Source of the DNA: Powellomyces hirtus | Lineage: Eukaryota; Chytridiomycota; Chytridiomycetes; Spizellomycetales; Powellomycetaceae | Assembly (NCBI GenBank): GCA_025526995.1 | Contig: JAHLKG010000001.1 | Span: 2,046,001-2,110,000 of the forward strand | DNA length: 64,000 bases | Reading direction: 5' to 3' | Position numbers and translations under genes: made by a program | Shown: positions 1-14,503 of the stretch, piece by piece | Numbering within the stretch: the first letter of the stretch is position 1 | Layout of the letters: every line of letters begins with the position of its first letter | The notes under the pieces: generated by a model | Told to the model about the DNA's origin: nothing | What the model saw: only the letters and a program-made list of their open reading frames with translations | Database searches by the model: none

Positions 1-1649
1 GCCAGTGCTACCAACTGACCCTGACACCCGCGAATTGTACGCGAAGCTACTCAAACAAGTCGAGTACTACTTTGGTGGTAAGGATCCTCCATATACCCGT
101 AGCGACAAAACGGGATATGACACAGCGGATTCCTGGTTGAAACAACTCTAACGCAAATGTTTTGTCCGTGACACAGACAGCAATCTTCCTCAGGACAAAT
201 TTCTACTTGCCACCATTGCCGAAAACGCGGACGGTTGGGTAGATCTTGACGTGCTCCTCCGGTTCAACAGACTCCGGGAGCTCTGCAATGACCCTGTTGT
301 GGTTGCTGACGCGCTGAAGCACAGCGAAGACATGCTTCAAGTGTCCGAAGATGGTACCAAAGTGCGCCGCCGCACGCAGATCAAGAGACTCTACAAGCGC
401 AACTTGAAGACCATCTACGCAGTAAGTGGTCCTTGCCACGTCAAAGTCCTGAGACTTCCAGCGACGCCTCGATACTGCCACTGCCTGGCCTTTAACTCAT
501 GTTGCTGTCTTCCGCGCATTGATAGAAAGGTTTCCCAACCGATATGCGGAATGTTGTTGATGACATCCGCGACTATTTCGGAGCCTATGGCACCGTGGCG
601 AACGTCAGGGCGCGGCGTGACGATTTTAAGAAGTTCAAGGGATCCGTGTTTGTTGAATTTTCCGAAGAAAGTGATGCTGCGAAAGTTCGAGATTTGACAC
701 TCGAATATCAGGGACAGCCTCTGGTGATCCTCATGAAGTACGTAGTGGGATCGCTGCAGTATTTGCTATTGACTATGATATGGACATTGTATTCACCGCT
801 GCCCACATTTTAGAGACGAGTACGTGGACAAGAAACTGCGGGAGCACGGCTCTGCGGAAAAGCCAATGAAGCCAGTGTACAATGACCGGTCACAATACTT
901 ACCGCAGTTGAGCTACCTCAAGCCGACGGTCTTCACGGACTCAAACTCTCCCAACCCTACATGGACACCACGTCAACAGTTTGAAGACCGACCAGAAAAG
1001 TCTCTTTTGTACTTTAGTGATGTCAGTCCGTTAGCGCTGATGGAAGACGTTCGGGTAAGGGTTTGCTGCACAAGTGTTAATAAGTCATGGATCTGACCGT
1101 TGCCCTTCTGTATAGCAATTCTTCTCCAAGCACGATGAGCGCGTCCGATTCATCAATTACAGCTCGGGAGAGCCCAGCGGGAAGGTGACTTTCTCAATGC
1201 CTGAGGCAGCGATCCGTGTCATTCAGGCACTTGGCGGAACTAGCGAAAATGAGAAGGAAGAACCGTTGGTGATCGCAGAGCCGAACGGAATCGCAGGATT
1301 TTTCACGACCGTCCGCATGCCAACAGCCAGCGAAGAAGATGCGTTCTGGACCGAACAGGCTGCGCGAAAGTCATCACGCGGTGGTCGCCAGAGTGGTGGA
1401 CGGGGAGGACCTGGACGGGGAGGATCTGGAGGGCGCGGAAACGGACGAGGTGCGCGAGGTGGGGGCGGCCGAGGCCGAGGTGGAGACCGTGGACGCGGCC
1501 GCGACAATCGTATCTTTGATGGCGATCGAACACCAGGATACCAACAGCAGGACCGAATGTCGGCTCGCCCACCGACCATTCTGGCGTCGAAACGCAAAGC
1601 GGACGAACCTCTTCCCAATGGTGGGGATAAGGCTCGCAAGTTTGAGTAG
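1..1649 (+). CDS. La protein (Lhp1/SSB family), 5'-partial
   Basis: La proteins bind the 3' oligo-U tail of new RNA polymerase III transcripts in the nucleus and protect and fold them. The first exon, already open at the window edge, runs into a GT-AG intron at about 80-173. Splicing gives an intact La motif (YYFGDSNLPQDKF). A second exon carries the rest of the winged helix. After the intron at about 423-525 comes an RRM with a good RNP-1 (KGSVFVEF). Two more introns (about 738-812 and 1055-1116) lead to a C-terminal RRM-like region (RVRFINY...EPSGKVTFSMPEAA). The tail is a strongly basic RGG/GRG-rich stretch at about 1370-1510, ending in a nuclear-signal-like KRKADEP. The start codon lies upstream of the window. 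La motif, RRM, second RRM-like fold and basic tail together make the assignment secure. Confidence 0.93.
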
Positions 1650-1950
1650 GAAATAATTTTTGGATCCGTCAAGTCTCGGGTAGCCTCAACGGCTCAATGA
1701 CAAGGAACCGCACTTTCACACACACACAATCAACTTCGCCTGCAAAGTAGTATACACATAAATCACGCTTTGAATCAACCTGCGTCATGCATCAAATATT
1801 ATTTATTGGTCCGCTTGCACATCTGACGACGTTCGTGGTCACATTCCAGCAGGCGTGAAATGAAAAACGGTGTAGACCGTCTCTATGTGAATGCAATTCT
1901 AATGTTTCTGTCTGATATATACAAATGCCTATCCATCATACGGTGGTCAT

Positions 1951-2514
1951 CTACTTCTGACCCTTCTCAGCTTCGGCAATCTCAGCTTCCACCTCAGATG
2001 CGACCGCCGCTACAGACGAACGAACCGCAGCGGTTTCGTCCTCGTCTCCACTTTCCTCTGGCTCAAAGCTCTTCAACAGCAAGTTGACAACATCCATGTG
2101 TCCCTGCTGTTCCGCAACCGTCACAGCACTCCTCCCCTGATCATTCTGCAGCGTGGCATCCGCGCCACACTCAATCAACAGCGTCACGCAGTCAATCTTT
2201 CCGTTGAGAGCGGCCCAGTGCAGCGCCGAGCTGCCGTCCTCATTCACGGCATTCACGTCGCCCACAGTCAAATGTGGCAAAAGGTGGTTCAAAATCTCGA
2301 CATGACCGTTGGCAGAGGCTTGGTGAAGAGCCGTGGTGCCGTTTGGCAGTGCGCACGTGTAGAGGGTGCGGAGAGTGGCGGAATTGGAGGTGGCGTGGGT
2401 GCTGGACATGTAGGCGTCGACTACTTCTTTGACACCGTCGAGGTCACCGTACCGGGCGCTGGTCACGAATTCTTGGACGTCGAATTCGGCGGTGGGTGCT
2501 GTTGGGGCTGTCAT
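1951..2514 (-). CDS. Yar1-like ankyrin-repeat protein
   Basis: This single-exon gene encodes about 187 aa. It resembles yeast Yar1, the dedicated chaperone of small-subunit ribosomal protein Rps3. Yar1 is about 200 aa with two central ankyrin repeats and an acidic tail, which is the layout seen here. A short N-terminal segment (FDVQEFVTSARYGDLDGVKE) is followed by ankyrin repeats with the TALHQASANGHVEILN and SALHWAALNGKIDCV signatures, then an acidic Glu/Asp-rich C-terminus. The frame stays open for 51 codons upstream, but that stretch is hydrophobic and basic and unlike the family. The ATG at 2514 was therefore chosen. The gene is convergent with the La gene, with about 300 bp of 3' sequence between them. 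A different small ankyrin protein cannot be fully excluded. Confidence 0.8.
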   Translation of the reverse strand: MTAPTAPTAEFDVQEFVTSARYGDLDGVKEVVDAYMSSTHATSNSATLRTLYTCALPNGTTALHQASANGHVEILNHLLPHLTVGDVNAVNEDGSSALHWAALNGKIDCVTLLIECGADATLQNDQGRSAVTVAEQQGHMDVVNLLLKSFEPEESGDEDETAAVRSSVAAVASEVEAEIAEAEKGQK

Positions 2515-2813
2515 TGGCGTTTGTTTAGACGTGGATGTGTAGGGTGTTGGGCAAGGGAATGTCCAAAAAAAAAGGAAAGTAGCATACAAGGTCGACAAAA
2601 AGAACCGCGAAAATGAAATGCTGCGCCGCTTGGCCGTCCTCGTCGTACGGTAGTCTGCCCTACTCAATCGAAGAGACAGGGCTCTCCAAATGTGTCAGCA
2701 AATTGCATATTGTACAAAGTTGAATGAATAAACAGAATAATATATGGGTTGAAGCCAAAATACGCCGTAACAGCATGCTATGTTCTTCTTTGCTATCTAC
2801 ATTAAAGATATCA

Positions 2814-4738
<1,925 letters not shown>

Positions 4739-5093
4739 GCTAAGAGGGTTGTGTTGAAAGTTGAATATATATGCCTGGTGGGTCTACGTTTTCGGTCCAG
4801 CAGCGCGCAAGGGACCCCTTGGCCTTTTTTTTTTTTTTTTTCTTTTTTGTCGAGAACAGCCCTCCGAAGTGAAAGAAACGAGGGGGCGCGTGTGAAGAAC
4901 GATGGGATACAATAAGATGGTTCGAATGGGCTGTCTCGTAAGCAGAAGGCGTCCGATCGAATGCGCAGCACTCTCACTTCCTACATCTAGGCGTGTCTGT
5001 CTGTCCGTCTAAACTTCCTCACCTTCCCTTCCCTTCCTCTGAGTTGGAGGAAAGCATTAACTAGGACTGGACAGGATCCAACTGACAGGCAGT

Positions 5094-8000
5094 ATGAGCG
5101 CCCCAAGTGGTCAAGGGCCGGCGACTCAAGGCCAACAAGGTCAAAGTCATCGGCAAGGGCAAGGTGTTTTTGGTTGCGCGTGTTGTCTGGGTGTGTCTCG
5201 GCGTCACTGACATACTTGTATATGCAGGTGCAGCTGCTGCCTCATCTCAGGCCTTTTACTTTCCTGGCAAGTATCGCGCGCCTGTTCCCACGGCCAACGC
5301 TGCGAAACAAGGAAACGGGGAAGCTGCTGCAGGCAACGCTCAACCACCTGCCCCAGGTCCATCGCAGGCCAGGTCGGACCTTTGGGCATATCGATCAAAC
5401 ACTTCACAGCCTCGCTACATGGGACACAGTCAACAGCAACCAGCCCCACCTCGCCGCCAACAAGCCTGGCAGGACAGCAATACCCAACGAGCAGACCAGC
5501 ACATAAATACTCACAACACCTACAACCATAACGGGGAACGAGGAGGCACTAACCCTTCTTCCACCGCCTCCTACAACCCATCGAGATCACGTTACCGCGG
5601 TCCACAAGAGGTTCAGCGCTCTTATCAGCCTCAACCCGAAGCTCCCCCAAAAGTTCTTTCAAGCTCCAATAGAGACAATACCGCCGCTCAATATCAGTCA
5701 TACGCTCCATCTGCCCAACAGTTTGTACAGCAAGGCAATCACAATCTAGCTCACCGAATGCAGAACGCCATGAATCTTCACAGACCCGGTTCTCCAACTT
5801 GGGGAAAGCCCAGTCAAGCGTCCACGGGCGTCGCGCCACCATACATGCCCCGTCCAACCAGTCCACGCTCCTGGAAGTCGGGAGGCTCGGAAAATTACGG
5901 TGGTTACGGCGGCCAATCTGCATACATAACAAAGGACACTGAACAAGACTTGCGCGAGCTACTCTCCGCCATTCCCGACGATGATGCAGCAGTTGATATA
6001 GAGCATCAACCGCCAGAAGTCACTATCACGCTGCTCCCACATCAACTGAAAGGTATGCATCGCTCTGTTATTCCCCTTTTATACAAAGGAGACGGTCCTC
6101 ACGTTGTGGTCCAGGAGTCGCATGGATGAAAAACAGAGAGGCTGGGAGCAATGCAGGCGGGATTCTTGCCGGTTAGTCCGTGGTTCACCTCTCGCTGTCG
6201 GCGGCTACGGAATTGCGCTCAACCCAATGACTTGCTTTATCTTCGGCTTCCATTAATCTCAGATGACATGGGTAGGTAACTTCTGGCTGTGTGCATATCA
6301 GACATATGCATGTGAACTAAACGTCATTTAGGGCTCGGAAAGGTTAGAGCTGCTGGGAATCCTCGCATATTGATTTAAGGGCTAAGCATCTTCCGCAGAC
6401 TGTCCAAACAATAAGCTTGATCGTGGCCAATCGGTCAGAAGATACAAAATGCAAAACGACTCTGATTGTTGCTCCCCTTGCTCTCATCAAGCAATGGGAA
6501 CAAGAGATTCTTACCAAGACCAAGAAGGGAACTCTGAAAGTGCTTCTGTACCACGGGGCGTCGAGGACTAAAGGTTAGTTGATGTAGCGATAGAGCAGTT
6601 ATGGAGGTACCGACACCTCATGGTTTATCGTCAGACCCATCCAGGTTGAAAAGCTACGACGTGGTCATCACCACTTTCCAAGGTTTGTGGCAAAGTGTTG
6701 GTGTGAACCTGCTGATCATTGTTTCAATAACGCGTGAACATAGTGGTCGCCTCTGAGTGTCCGAAGCAATCGAAAACAAGGAAGGGCGATCCCGATGATA
6801 TTCCAAAGGTTATCAAGGACGCCGGACCATTGTATAAAGTCAAGTGGTTCCGGATTGTTCTAGGTAAAGTCTAGTTTTTTCTTTCAACATCTGGCATGCA
6901 TTAAAACCTGTCCGTTAGACGAGGCTCAAACAATCAAAAACAAAGCAACCAAGAGTGCAATCGGATGCTCATCACTCAATGCCCAGCGCCGTTTTTGTCT
7001 ATCTGGTAAGTAAGCAGTCGATGTTCATCAACGCGGGGCAGTTGATGAACTCTTGTCCCAGGTACGCCGATACAGAATAATGTCGACGAGCTCTATAGCC
7101 TGTTGAAATTCCTCCAGTTCAAACCTTTCCATGAACATGGTAATGTTTTGCTTTGCCCAACACTAACGGAGAAGCGGTCGTACTTATAGGAATTACAATG
7201 ATCAGTCGTCTTCAAATCTCAGATATCTGAGCCTCTTGCGCGTGGTCGCTCGAAAGTGGCCATGGATCGCCTGAGAGCCATTCTTCAAGCGGTCATGCTG
7301 CGACGCACCAAAACCACTTTGATCGATGGGAAGCCTGTTTTGAACCTCCCTGCACGAAACGTCACCCTTGAGAACGTCCAATTTGCCAAAGTAGATCTCG
7401 ACTATTACAATCAGCTCGAAGAGAAAATGAAGATGAGGCTCAAGTCTCTACAAAAGGTTTGTTGGTATGCAGCATACCATAATCGAAGACCAGGACTGAT
7501 TACGTCCCTGTTACAGGATGGATATAACAAGAACTATACAAACATTTTATGCCTACTCCTCAGACTCCGCCAAGGTAGGAACACATCCGATACAATTGGT
7601 CTATGTCTTCTGAACCTCACTTCTTCCGCACGTGTTTAGCCTGCAATCATCGAGCCTTGGTGGGAGCGGGAGCCGACAAAGAGAGCGAGATCGCCCCCGA
7701 AAAAGGCAACACCGAGGACGATGACGTAGATGAGATGATGGCCATGTTCAAAACACTTGAAGTTGATGCAGCAAACCGCCAGTGTACTATATGCTTTGAG
7801 CAGTATGTAGATCGCATCATTCTTCCACATCATGCCTCGTCTCACATTGCGCATCACAGGCTGGTCTCCGTTCCTGAAACTCAGAAACAGTGCGATGAAT
7901 GCATGAGCAAGTTTGTGGAGTCCGAAGCCCTCAAGATGAACACTGTGTCATCGGCTGGGAAGAAAGGAAAGAACTCGGCATTGGTCATGGAGCTGACGAA

Positions 8001-8905
8001 AAACTGGTTTTCATCTGCTAAGATTGACAAGGTAAACCCTTTCAATTCTCAGCCACGTCACCAGAAGTGTCATTCCAACATTGAAACCACAGACTGTGGA
8101 AATACTCGATCACCTCAAAGAGACCGATCCGACCAGCAAAACGATCATTTTTTCTCAATTCACTACCATGCTGGACGTTGTAGAAATACCCTTGCGGAAG
8201 AAGGGCTACAAGTTTTGTCGATGTAGGTGGTTTACGACCTTTGGTTCCGTCGAAACGACGTATTCACATATTGGGCTCTTTCAGATGATGGTTCTATGCC
8301 TAACCCGGACCGCGAAAAGAGCTTAGAGGCTATTCGAGAAGATCCAAACGTCACGGTGATGCTTATTTCACTCAAATGTGGATCTTTGGGCTTGAATCTC
8401 ACAGGTTGGTTGCACCTCAGCTGTGTATTACTCTTCCACGCTGTCGCTCATTCTCCTATCAGTGGCGAATCGTGTCATTATGTTGGACATGTGGTGGAAT
8501 CCCGCGTTAGAAGGTAAATCTGTCGTACAGCTGAATGAGATGTCAATCTTGCTGACGCATGCTGCATGTAGACCAAGCCATTGACCGCGTGCATCGGTAA
8601 GAAGGAGTGTTTGCCATAGCGTGTTTACAACGACGTTGACGTGCGTGAATTTTAGAATCGGACAAACCCGACCAGTCGAAGTAACCCGGTTCGCTGTAGA
8701 AGGCACTGTAGAGGACCGGATCTTGGCGTTGCAGATGAAGAAGGTAAGGGACCCAGAGAATAGTGGGACGCTCTGTGCTGCACCGCGATTGACCCTCTTC
8801 TTCCCACATTATCAGCGAGCTCTGATCGAAGGAGCACTGGGCGATGCCACATTCAAGAGGTCGAAAAAGATGACTGTCGACGAGCTCATCGGCTTGTTTG
8901 GATGA
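5094..8905 (+). CDS. SNF2-family ATPase, Uls1/Ris1-like
   Basis: A SWI2/SNF2 DNA translocase of the Rad5/Rad16/Uls1 class, which remodels chromatin or clears SUMO/ubiquitin-marked proteins from DNA. A low-complexity Q/N/P/S-rich N-terminus spans about 300 aa. The ATPase core starts with ITLLPHQLKG, and Walker A (DDMGLGKTVQT) is spread over tiny exons. It continues with TTLIVAPLALIKQWEQEI, a DEAQ box (LDEAQTIKNKATKS), FCLSGTPIQNNVDELYSL, VMLRRTKT and helicase C motifs (IIFSQFTTMLDVVE, SLKCGSLGLNLT, DRVHRIGQTRPVEV). A RING is expected between the lobes. Only CTICFE and a later CDECM are visible, so it is either degenerate or mis-spliced in this reading. More than ten introns are present. The start is the first ATG of the exon; the first intron near 5170-5225 is approximate. 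The gene ends 6 bp from the convergent MEA1-like gene. Confidence 0.88.
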
Positions 8906-8911
8906 AGGAGC

Positions 8912-9548
8912 TCAGCGACCGGACGTGTCAGACTTTGTTTTGTCTTCGGAATACAGCACCCGTGGCAGCCAAGCTTCTTCAGGCACCGTCTTGGCCCATT
9001 CTATATAGTATTCATTGTATGTGGATGAGAAACAGAACATTTCGTCAACCTGGAAACTTTGGCGACGGTACCTGGAATAGCGGAGTCTGGCATAGGGAAA
9101 GAGGCCATGACGGACTCGATTGTGGCCAGATCATCTACAGACGTGTATAAAATGCTGTCAGCTCATGGGCTTTCTCCTGCAGGAATTGACTCGGCTTGAT
9201 TGAACAGAACATACCACTACTGATCTTGACATCCTCGGCTACACAAACAGTAATTGGATTACAAGGAGCAGTCCTGGGTTGGTTTACACCGGCCCCATCT
9301 ACACCCAGTTCCTCCTTATCGTCCTCATCACCATTGCCCAGCGCCATATATTCCGACTCTAGTGCCGCATAGCCAAACTCTTCCGTGTCGGACGCTTCGT
9401 CTTCTGCATCTGCATGCTCCCCGTCAACCTGCTCAATTGATAGCGAAGCCAGAGGAAGCTCAGTAACTTCCGTGGCCGGTCCTGCTAAACCTAGCTGTCC
9501 ACTCAGCTCGGCGACTGGAGATGTTTGGCTTCTGTCTTCTTGTGTCAT
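8912..9548 (-). CDS. MEA1 (male-enhanced antigen 1) family protein
   Basis: This is a small acidic protein of about 170 aa. Exons 9548-9215, 9161-9072 and 9000-8912 join to a multiple of three. The first exon is disordered and acidic (SDTEEFGYAALESEY...NGDEDDKEEL). The last two give the conserved C-terminal signature of the MEA1 family: an amphipathic segment (LATIESVMASFPMPDSAIP) joined across the second intron to EWAKTVPEEAWLPRVL. Family function is poorly known. The first intron (9162-9214) uses a less common GAG acceptor, because the stronger CAG just upstream would bring an early stop, so that junction is less certain. The stop is 6 bp beyond the stop of the convergent SNF2 gene, so the 3' UTRs must overlap. 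The name rests on the C-terminal motif alone. Confidence 0.62.
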
Positions 9549-9837
9549 GCTTTGTTCCTGTGCCTCGGCCTCGTTATGCCTGTATGCACCGCAAGGAATG
9601 AAGAACTACCGGTTCGTGCGCAGCACGGCCTTGTTGATGACATACCTCATCTGTCCCCATTGGGATAAATGAACATGTGCTCCCATTTCGGACCTCGACC
9701 TCTGAGTTTCCCGGTTGCAAATGTCTAGGGAAGGGCAAAAATAAAAAAGGAGAACGAGGAAAGCTGCCAGACCGCAATACAGTTGGTAAATAATACATCA
9801 TAAGATCTATCCAAGCCTGAAGACCTCCAAGAAAAAG

Positions 9838-12800
9838 ATGGTAGAGAAGGACGACCGCCCCGACTTGAGCTTGGGTACGTGGAGCAATGTCAGTGTCCAC
9901 CTGGTTAGAGGCTAAAACCATGACCCCTCTCTTTAGATAGGCCAAGTGAGCAAGGTTTCATTACGTTCTTCAAAGGACTACCGGATGTACGTTGCTACAT
10001 TCTTAGTAGCATACGTTGCTTGCATACTCATGTGACCTTGTGCATGCTTCTCAGAAACTAGAGACTACGATACGCTTGTTCGAGAGAAATGTGAGCTATA
10101 GCAGGGAAGGAGCATATTGGCTTCCTGTCTAACGTCTCTTTGTTCAGGATTACTACAGCGTCCATGGAGAAGACGCTTTGTTTGTCGCGCAAACCGTCTA
10201 CAAAACATCCACGGTGATCAAATATCTTGGAGGTTGGTTTTCATGGCCTGGCCACCTCGCTCACTAGCATGCATCATAAGAGGCCTTGAATGTGACTTTT
10301 ACGACAGATGAACGAAAGGGTCTTCCAAGCTGTACACTGTCTAGATTGAACACCATTTCCTTCCTTCGCGATTTATTGCTGGTCAAGCTCTATCGCGTCG
10401 AGATATGGAGCATGGAGGGACGGAAGGGGTCACAGTGGCAGATAACTAAAAGGGTGCGTGGCGTAATACCTATTCGCGATCACAAAAACATCTGACGATG
10501 ACTCGCTTTTCAGGCTTCGCCCGGAAACCTGGTTGATGTTGAGGACATCTTGTTTCTGAACAATGATGTATCATCTTCGCCGGTGGTTCTTGCCTTGAAG
10601 GTGGAAAGCAAGGGTGATCAAAAGGTGCTTGCTACCTGCCTTCCTATGCCGAGATCTTGACATCGCACTGACATGGGCTTGATCAGTTGATCGGAGTAGC
10701 ATATACCGATGCTACAACTCAACGAATGATCGGCGTATCCGAGTTCGTGGACAATGACACGTTTTCAAACTTTGAGGTTAGTTACATGTCGGTGACTGAA
10801 GAGCTGTGTGAGCGTTGAGGGACTTATCGGGATCGATACCAGTCGCTCTTGATTCAACTCAGTGTCAAAGAGTGTGTGGTACCGGAAGATTCTCAAAACT
10901 ACGAGCTGCGCAAGATCGAGGCCATCCTTGATCGCTGCGGCATAGTCGTGACCCCGCGAAAGAAAGGTTGGCGTCAACACGTGAAGAATCCCCGTTTGAA
11001 ATGTGCTGATCAGTCTGCATGCAGGCGACTTTCAAACCAAGGACATCGAACAGGATCTCAACCGACTTCTTGATGAGGATGTCGCCATATCAGCTTTACG
11101 TTCGTAACCATGCTTCTTGTTGAATCAGCACCGGCGTATGCTAATCGTTTGCCACCGTAGCGGAGTTTGAGCTGAAAGCTGCCATGGGATGCGTGGCTTG
11201 TTTGATCAAATACCTTGGGGTAAGAGCAGTGTTCACGTATTCGTTGAGGGGGGTCAAGCTTATGACTATCGCCTTTCAGCTCTTGAGCCTCGAGACGAAT
11301 TTTCATCAGTACACTTTACAATTGTATGACTTGTCGCAGTATATGCGTTTGGATGCTGCCGCTGTCAGAGCACTCAATCTCATGCCCGGTCCCCAAGACG
11401 GTACGTAGCGGTGCAAGGGTTCAGTATCGAAGAATATGAATACGCTGCTGAATACATCCATGTAGGCTCCAACAAGAGCATGAGTCTGTATGGGTTGCTC
11501 AACAAATGCAAAACGGCGCAAGGATCCAGATTACTTGCGCAGTGGCTGAAGCAGCCGCTGATGAGTCTGGTGGAAATTGGTGCGTTCCATATGGTGTGTC
11601 GTGTGTCGACATCTGGGACTGGAAACTCAGTAATTTGCCTTAGAGATGCGCCATGATTTGGTGGAAGCGTTTGCGAATGACACCGACCTACGACAAAGTC
11701 TGCAGGAAGATAATCTGAAGAACTTCCCTGACCTTCATCGTCTCGCCAAGCGATTTCAGCGACAAAACGCACATCTCCAGGTATCATAGATGTGTCTATC
11801 TCCTGCGCATGGAACAACGCTGATGATTGAGACAGGACGTGATCCGCGTATATCAAGTCATCATCAAGCTGCCTGCTTTAAAAGCTGCGTTGGAGGCACA
11901 CAATAGCTCGCATTCCGGGCTACTCAAAGAGCTTTTCGTGGATAAGATTCAGGTTTGGCCTCCGAATTGGCAACCCCTTCGCTTGTCATCCCAGACTTCT
12001 GAGGCGTCGCTCTTTTCAATTCGTAGGAATACATGGTCCACCTCAAGAATCTGGAAGAGCTTGTCGAGACAACAATTGATCTGAATGCGGTTGAACGCCA
12101 TGATTTTAGAATCAAGGCGGACTTTGACCAGAGTTTGCAGGGTTCGTTTCTTCTGCAAAGATGTTACCAATGTGCCCAACCTGTACTGTCCTTACTCAAT
12201 GTCATCCGCTGTCTGCCTCTGATAGAAGTGCGTGCGCTTATGGATACGACATATGAGCAATTGGAACCTGAGGCTATACGGGTAAGTATTGAATCATCGC
12301 CCTCTGCTTGTGGAGGCTTTACTGATAATTGCATATAGGTAGCAGACGCCCTCGACATTGAATACGAAAAGAAGCTCAAGTTCGAAAAGAATTCACAGTA
12401 CGGATATATCATGCGTCTCAGTCGCAAGGTACTATTCGCTATGCTGCTCCGGTTTGCTCGATGGACCTTAATGATGACCTGATGGTTGATGATCTGGCAG
12501 GACGCATCTATAATACGAAACAAGCGCGAGTACATCGAATTAGCCACTCGAAAAGACGGCGTATACTTTACCACATCTGCCCTGCGCAGATTGAGCGATG
12601 AGTATGCTCAGCTATCGGCGGAATATGAAAGCACGCAGTCTAAGCTCGTCAAGGAAGTGATTGAAATTACAGGTTCGTACGAATTGCTATATTCGGTACC
12701 AGTTTATTGGCATGGCTAACGACAGAGTTGCGATCCGTCTCGCTAGCCTCCTACTTCCCGGTCCTGGAGTTGCTGAATCAATCTATCGCAGTTCTCGATG

Positions 12801-14388
12801 TGCTTGTCAGGTATGTTGCATTAGCATAAAAGTGAAGAGGACGTTCTCGTCCTCATTATCCTTGCCCGCTAGTTTCGCACATGTATCAATACACGCTCCC
12901 ATACCGTATGTGCGACCAACTCTATCCCGGAAAGGTACAAAAATTTTACCTGCCTTGATCTGCTTTTCATTTTGTGCTAAAGTTTCATGGCATTGAAACG
13001 CAGGGGAGGGGGATGTGCGACTGGAGGCATCACGGCATCCTTGTTTGGAAATGCAAGATGTCTCTTTCATTGACAATGATGTCGAGATGCTGAGGGGTAA
13101 TATGAGCTTTGCGGTGCTGGAAACCTTGTTCCTCTTACTAAACCCTCGAATCTTTAGACTCAAGCTCATTCCATATCATCACTGGTCCAAACATGGGTGG
13201 AAAGTCCACGTATATTCGCCAGGTTCGTCGGTAACGCTGGTGGGCAGTGACCCCAAACGACCAACTCTTAATAGTTTGGCGTTTTTTTTTTTTCAGATTG
13301 GCATGGTAGCATTGATGGCACAAGCGGGTTGCTTCGTCCCATGTCGTACTGCATCACTGTGCATATTTGACTCGATCCTAGCCCGTGTTGGCGCAGGCGA
13401 CAGCACCCTGAAGGGCGTGTCAACGTTCATGGCGGAAATGCTGGAAACGTCTGCCATTTTGAAGTCGGCTACCGCTGATTCTCTCATTATCATTGACGAG
13501 CTCGGACGCGGCACCAGCACGTACGATGGCTTTGGCCTGGCTTGGGCCATCTCAGAGTAAGTTGTTTAACGGGTCTGCACGACATTGTAGCCATGAAGCT
13601 GATTGGATATCCCTCTTTACAGATACATCGCGACACAGATCAAGAGCTTTACGCTGTTTGCAACACATTTCCATGAACTGACTGTGTTGGCTGATCGCGT
13701 CCCCACTGTACGAAATTTGCACGTTGCTGCTTTACGAGAGGATCGGGGGATTACCTTGCTGTACAAAGTTCGACCAGGTATGATCCACAGTAACCTCGTT
13801 CCTTGCCTTATTCTCCGGAGGGACGACTGACCCAACCTGAACCCGTTATCTGCAAAAGGCGCCTGTGATCAGAGTTTCGGCATCCATGTGGCAGAGCTCG
13901 CCAATTTCCCGGAAGCAGTCGTCAAGGTAATGGCTGATGATTCTTGTCATGCGTTTCTCGCTCACCTGACAGCGAAAACTTTCCTCTAGATGGCCAAGCG
14001 CAAGGCAGCCGAGCTCGAAGATTTCTCCGGAGCAGGTGAGTGCAAACTGCAGGCACATGTTTTGCGGCATCACCACTGACCCCGGTCCTTTGCTTATCGC
14101 CGAAATTGAAGACGAAGCTGGGCGGGCCCGACCTTGGAAGTGCAGCAAGGAGGAGATAGAGGTATATAAAAAGACCCTCTCCGCTGCATTCTCCTTGTAT
14201 GGCGTTGTTGATTTGTTCTATCATTGCAGAAGGGCAACGAGGTGATACAGAGGTTCCTCGCCGATTTCTCACAAGTTGATGCCGCTGGCGGCTCAGACGT
14301 TCTGGCCGCCTTGGAACAGATTCGTGACGGGTACAAGGATCAGTTTGCACAGAGCCCCTTTGTGCAGGAAGTCCTCAATGGGCTGTAG
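9838..14388 (+). CDS. MSH2: DNA mismatch repair protein Msh2
   Basis: Msh2 pairs with Msh6 or Msh3 to recognise mismatches and small loops in nuclear DNA. Over twenty short exons can be followed. The N-terminal mismatch-binding domain starts [20 protein letters not shown], giving [19 protein letters not shown] and [20 protein letters not shown] after splicing. Connector and lever domains follow ([24 protein letters not shown] clamp sequence near 11490-11560). The C-terminal ABC-type ATPase has Walker A ([16 protein letters not shown], near 13180-13300, split by an intron), the signature STFMAEMLE, Walker B ([20 protein letters not shown], near 13485-13545) and ATHFHEL (near 13660). The ATG at 9838 was chosen because its 37-nt exon splices in frame to the conserved N-terminus. 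No broken motif was seen, and the gene should be functional. Confidence 0.94.
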
Positions 14389-14503
14389 AGTTAGCGAGGC
14401 AGCAGTTTATTACTATAGTTGAACCTAGTTACCAGCATTGAAAGAACTACAGTGTAAGCGGAATAGATACCCTTCAAACTTCTCCGCCTTCTCTCCCATC
14501 GGC

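Noticed and set aside
1223..1672. Antisense Pro/Arg-rich frame over the La C-terminus
   Set aside because: It is the mirror of the RGG-rich coding sequence and has no independent support.
5107..5230. Continuous reading through the first SNF2 intron as coding
   Set aside because: The frame lacks an ATG start and reads through a GT...CAG segment; the ATG at 5094 with an intron before GCAGCTGCTGCC-like coding is more consistent.
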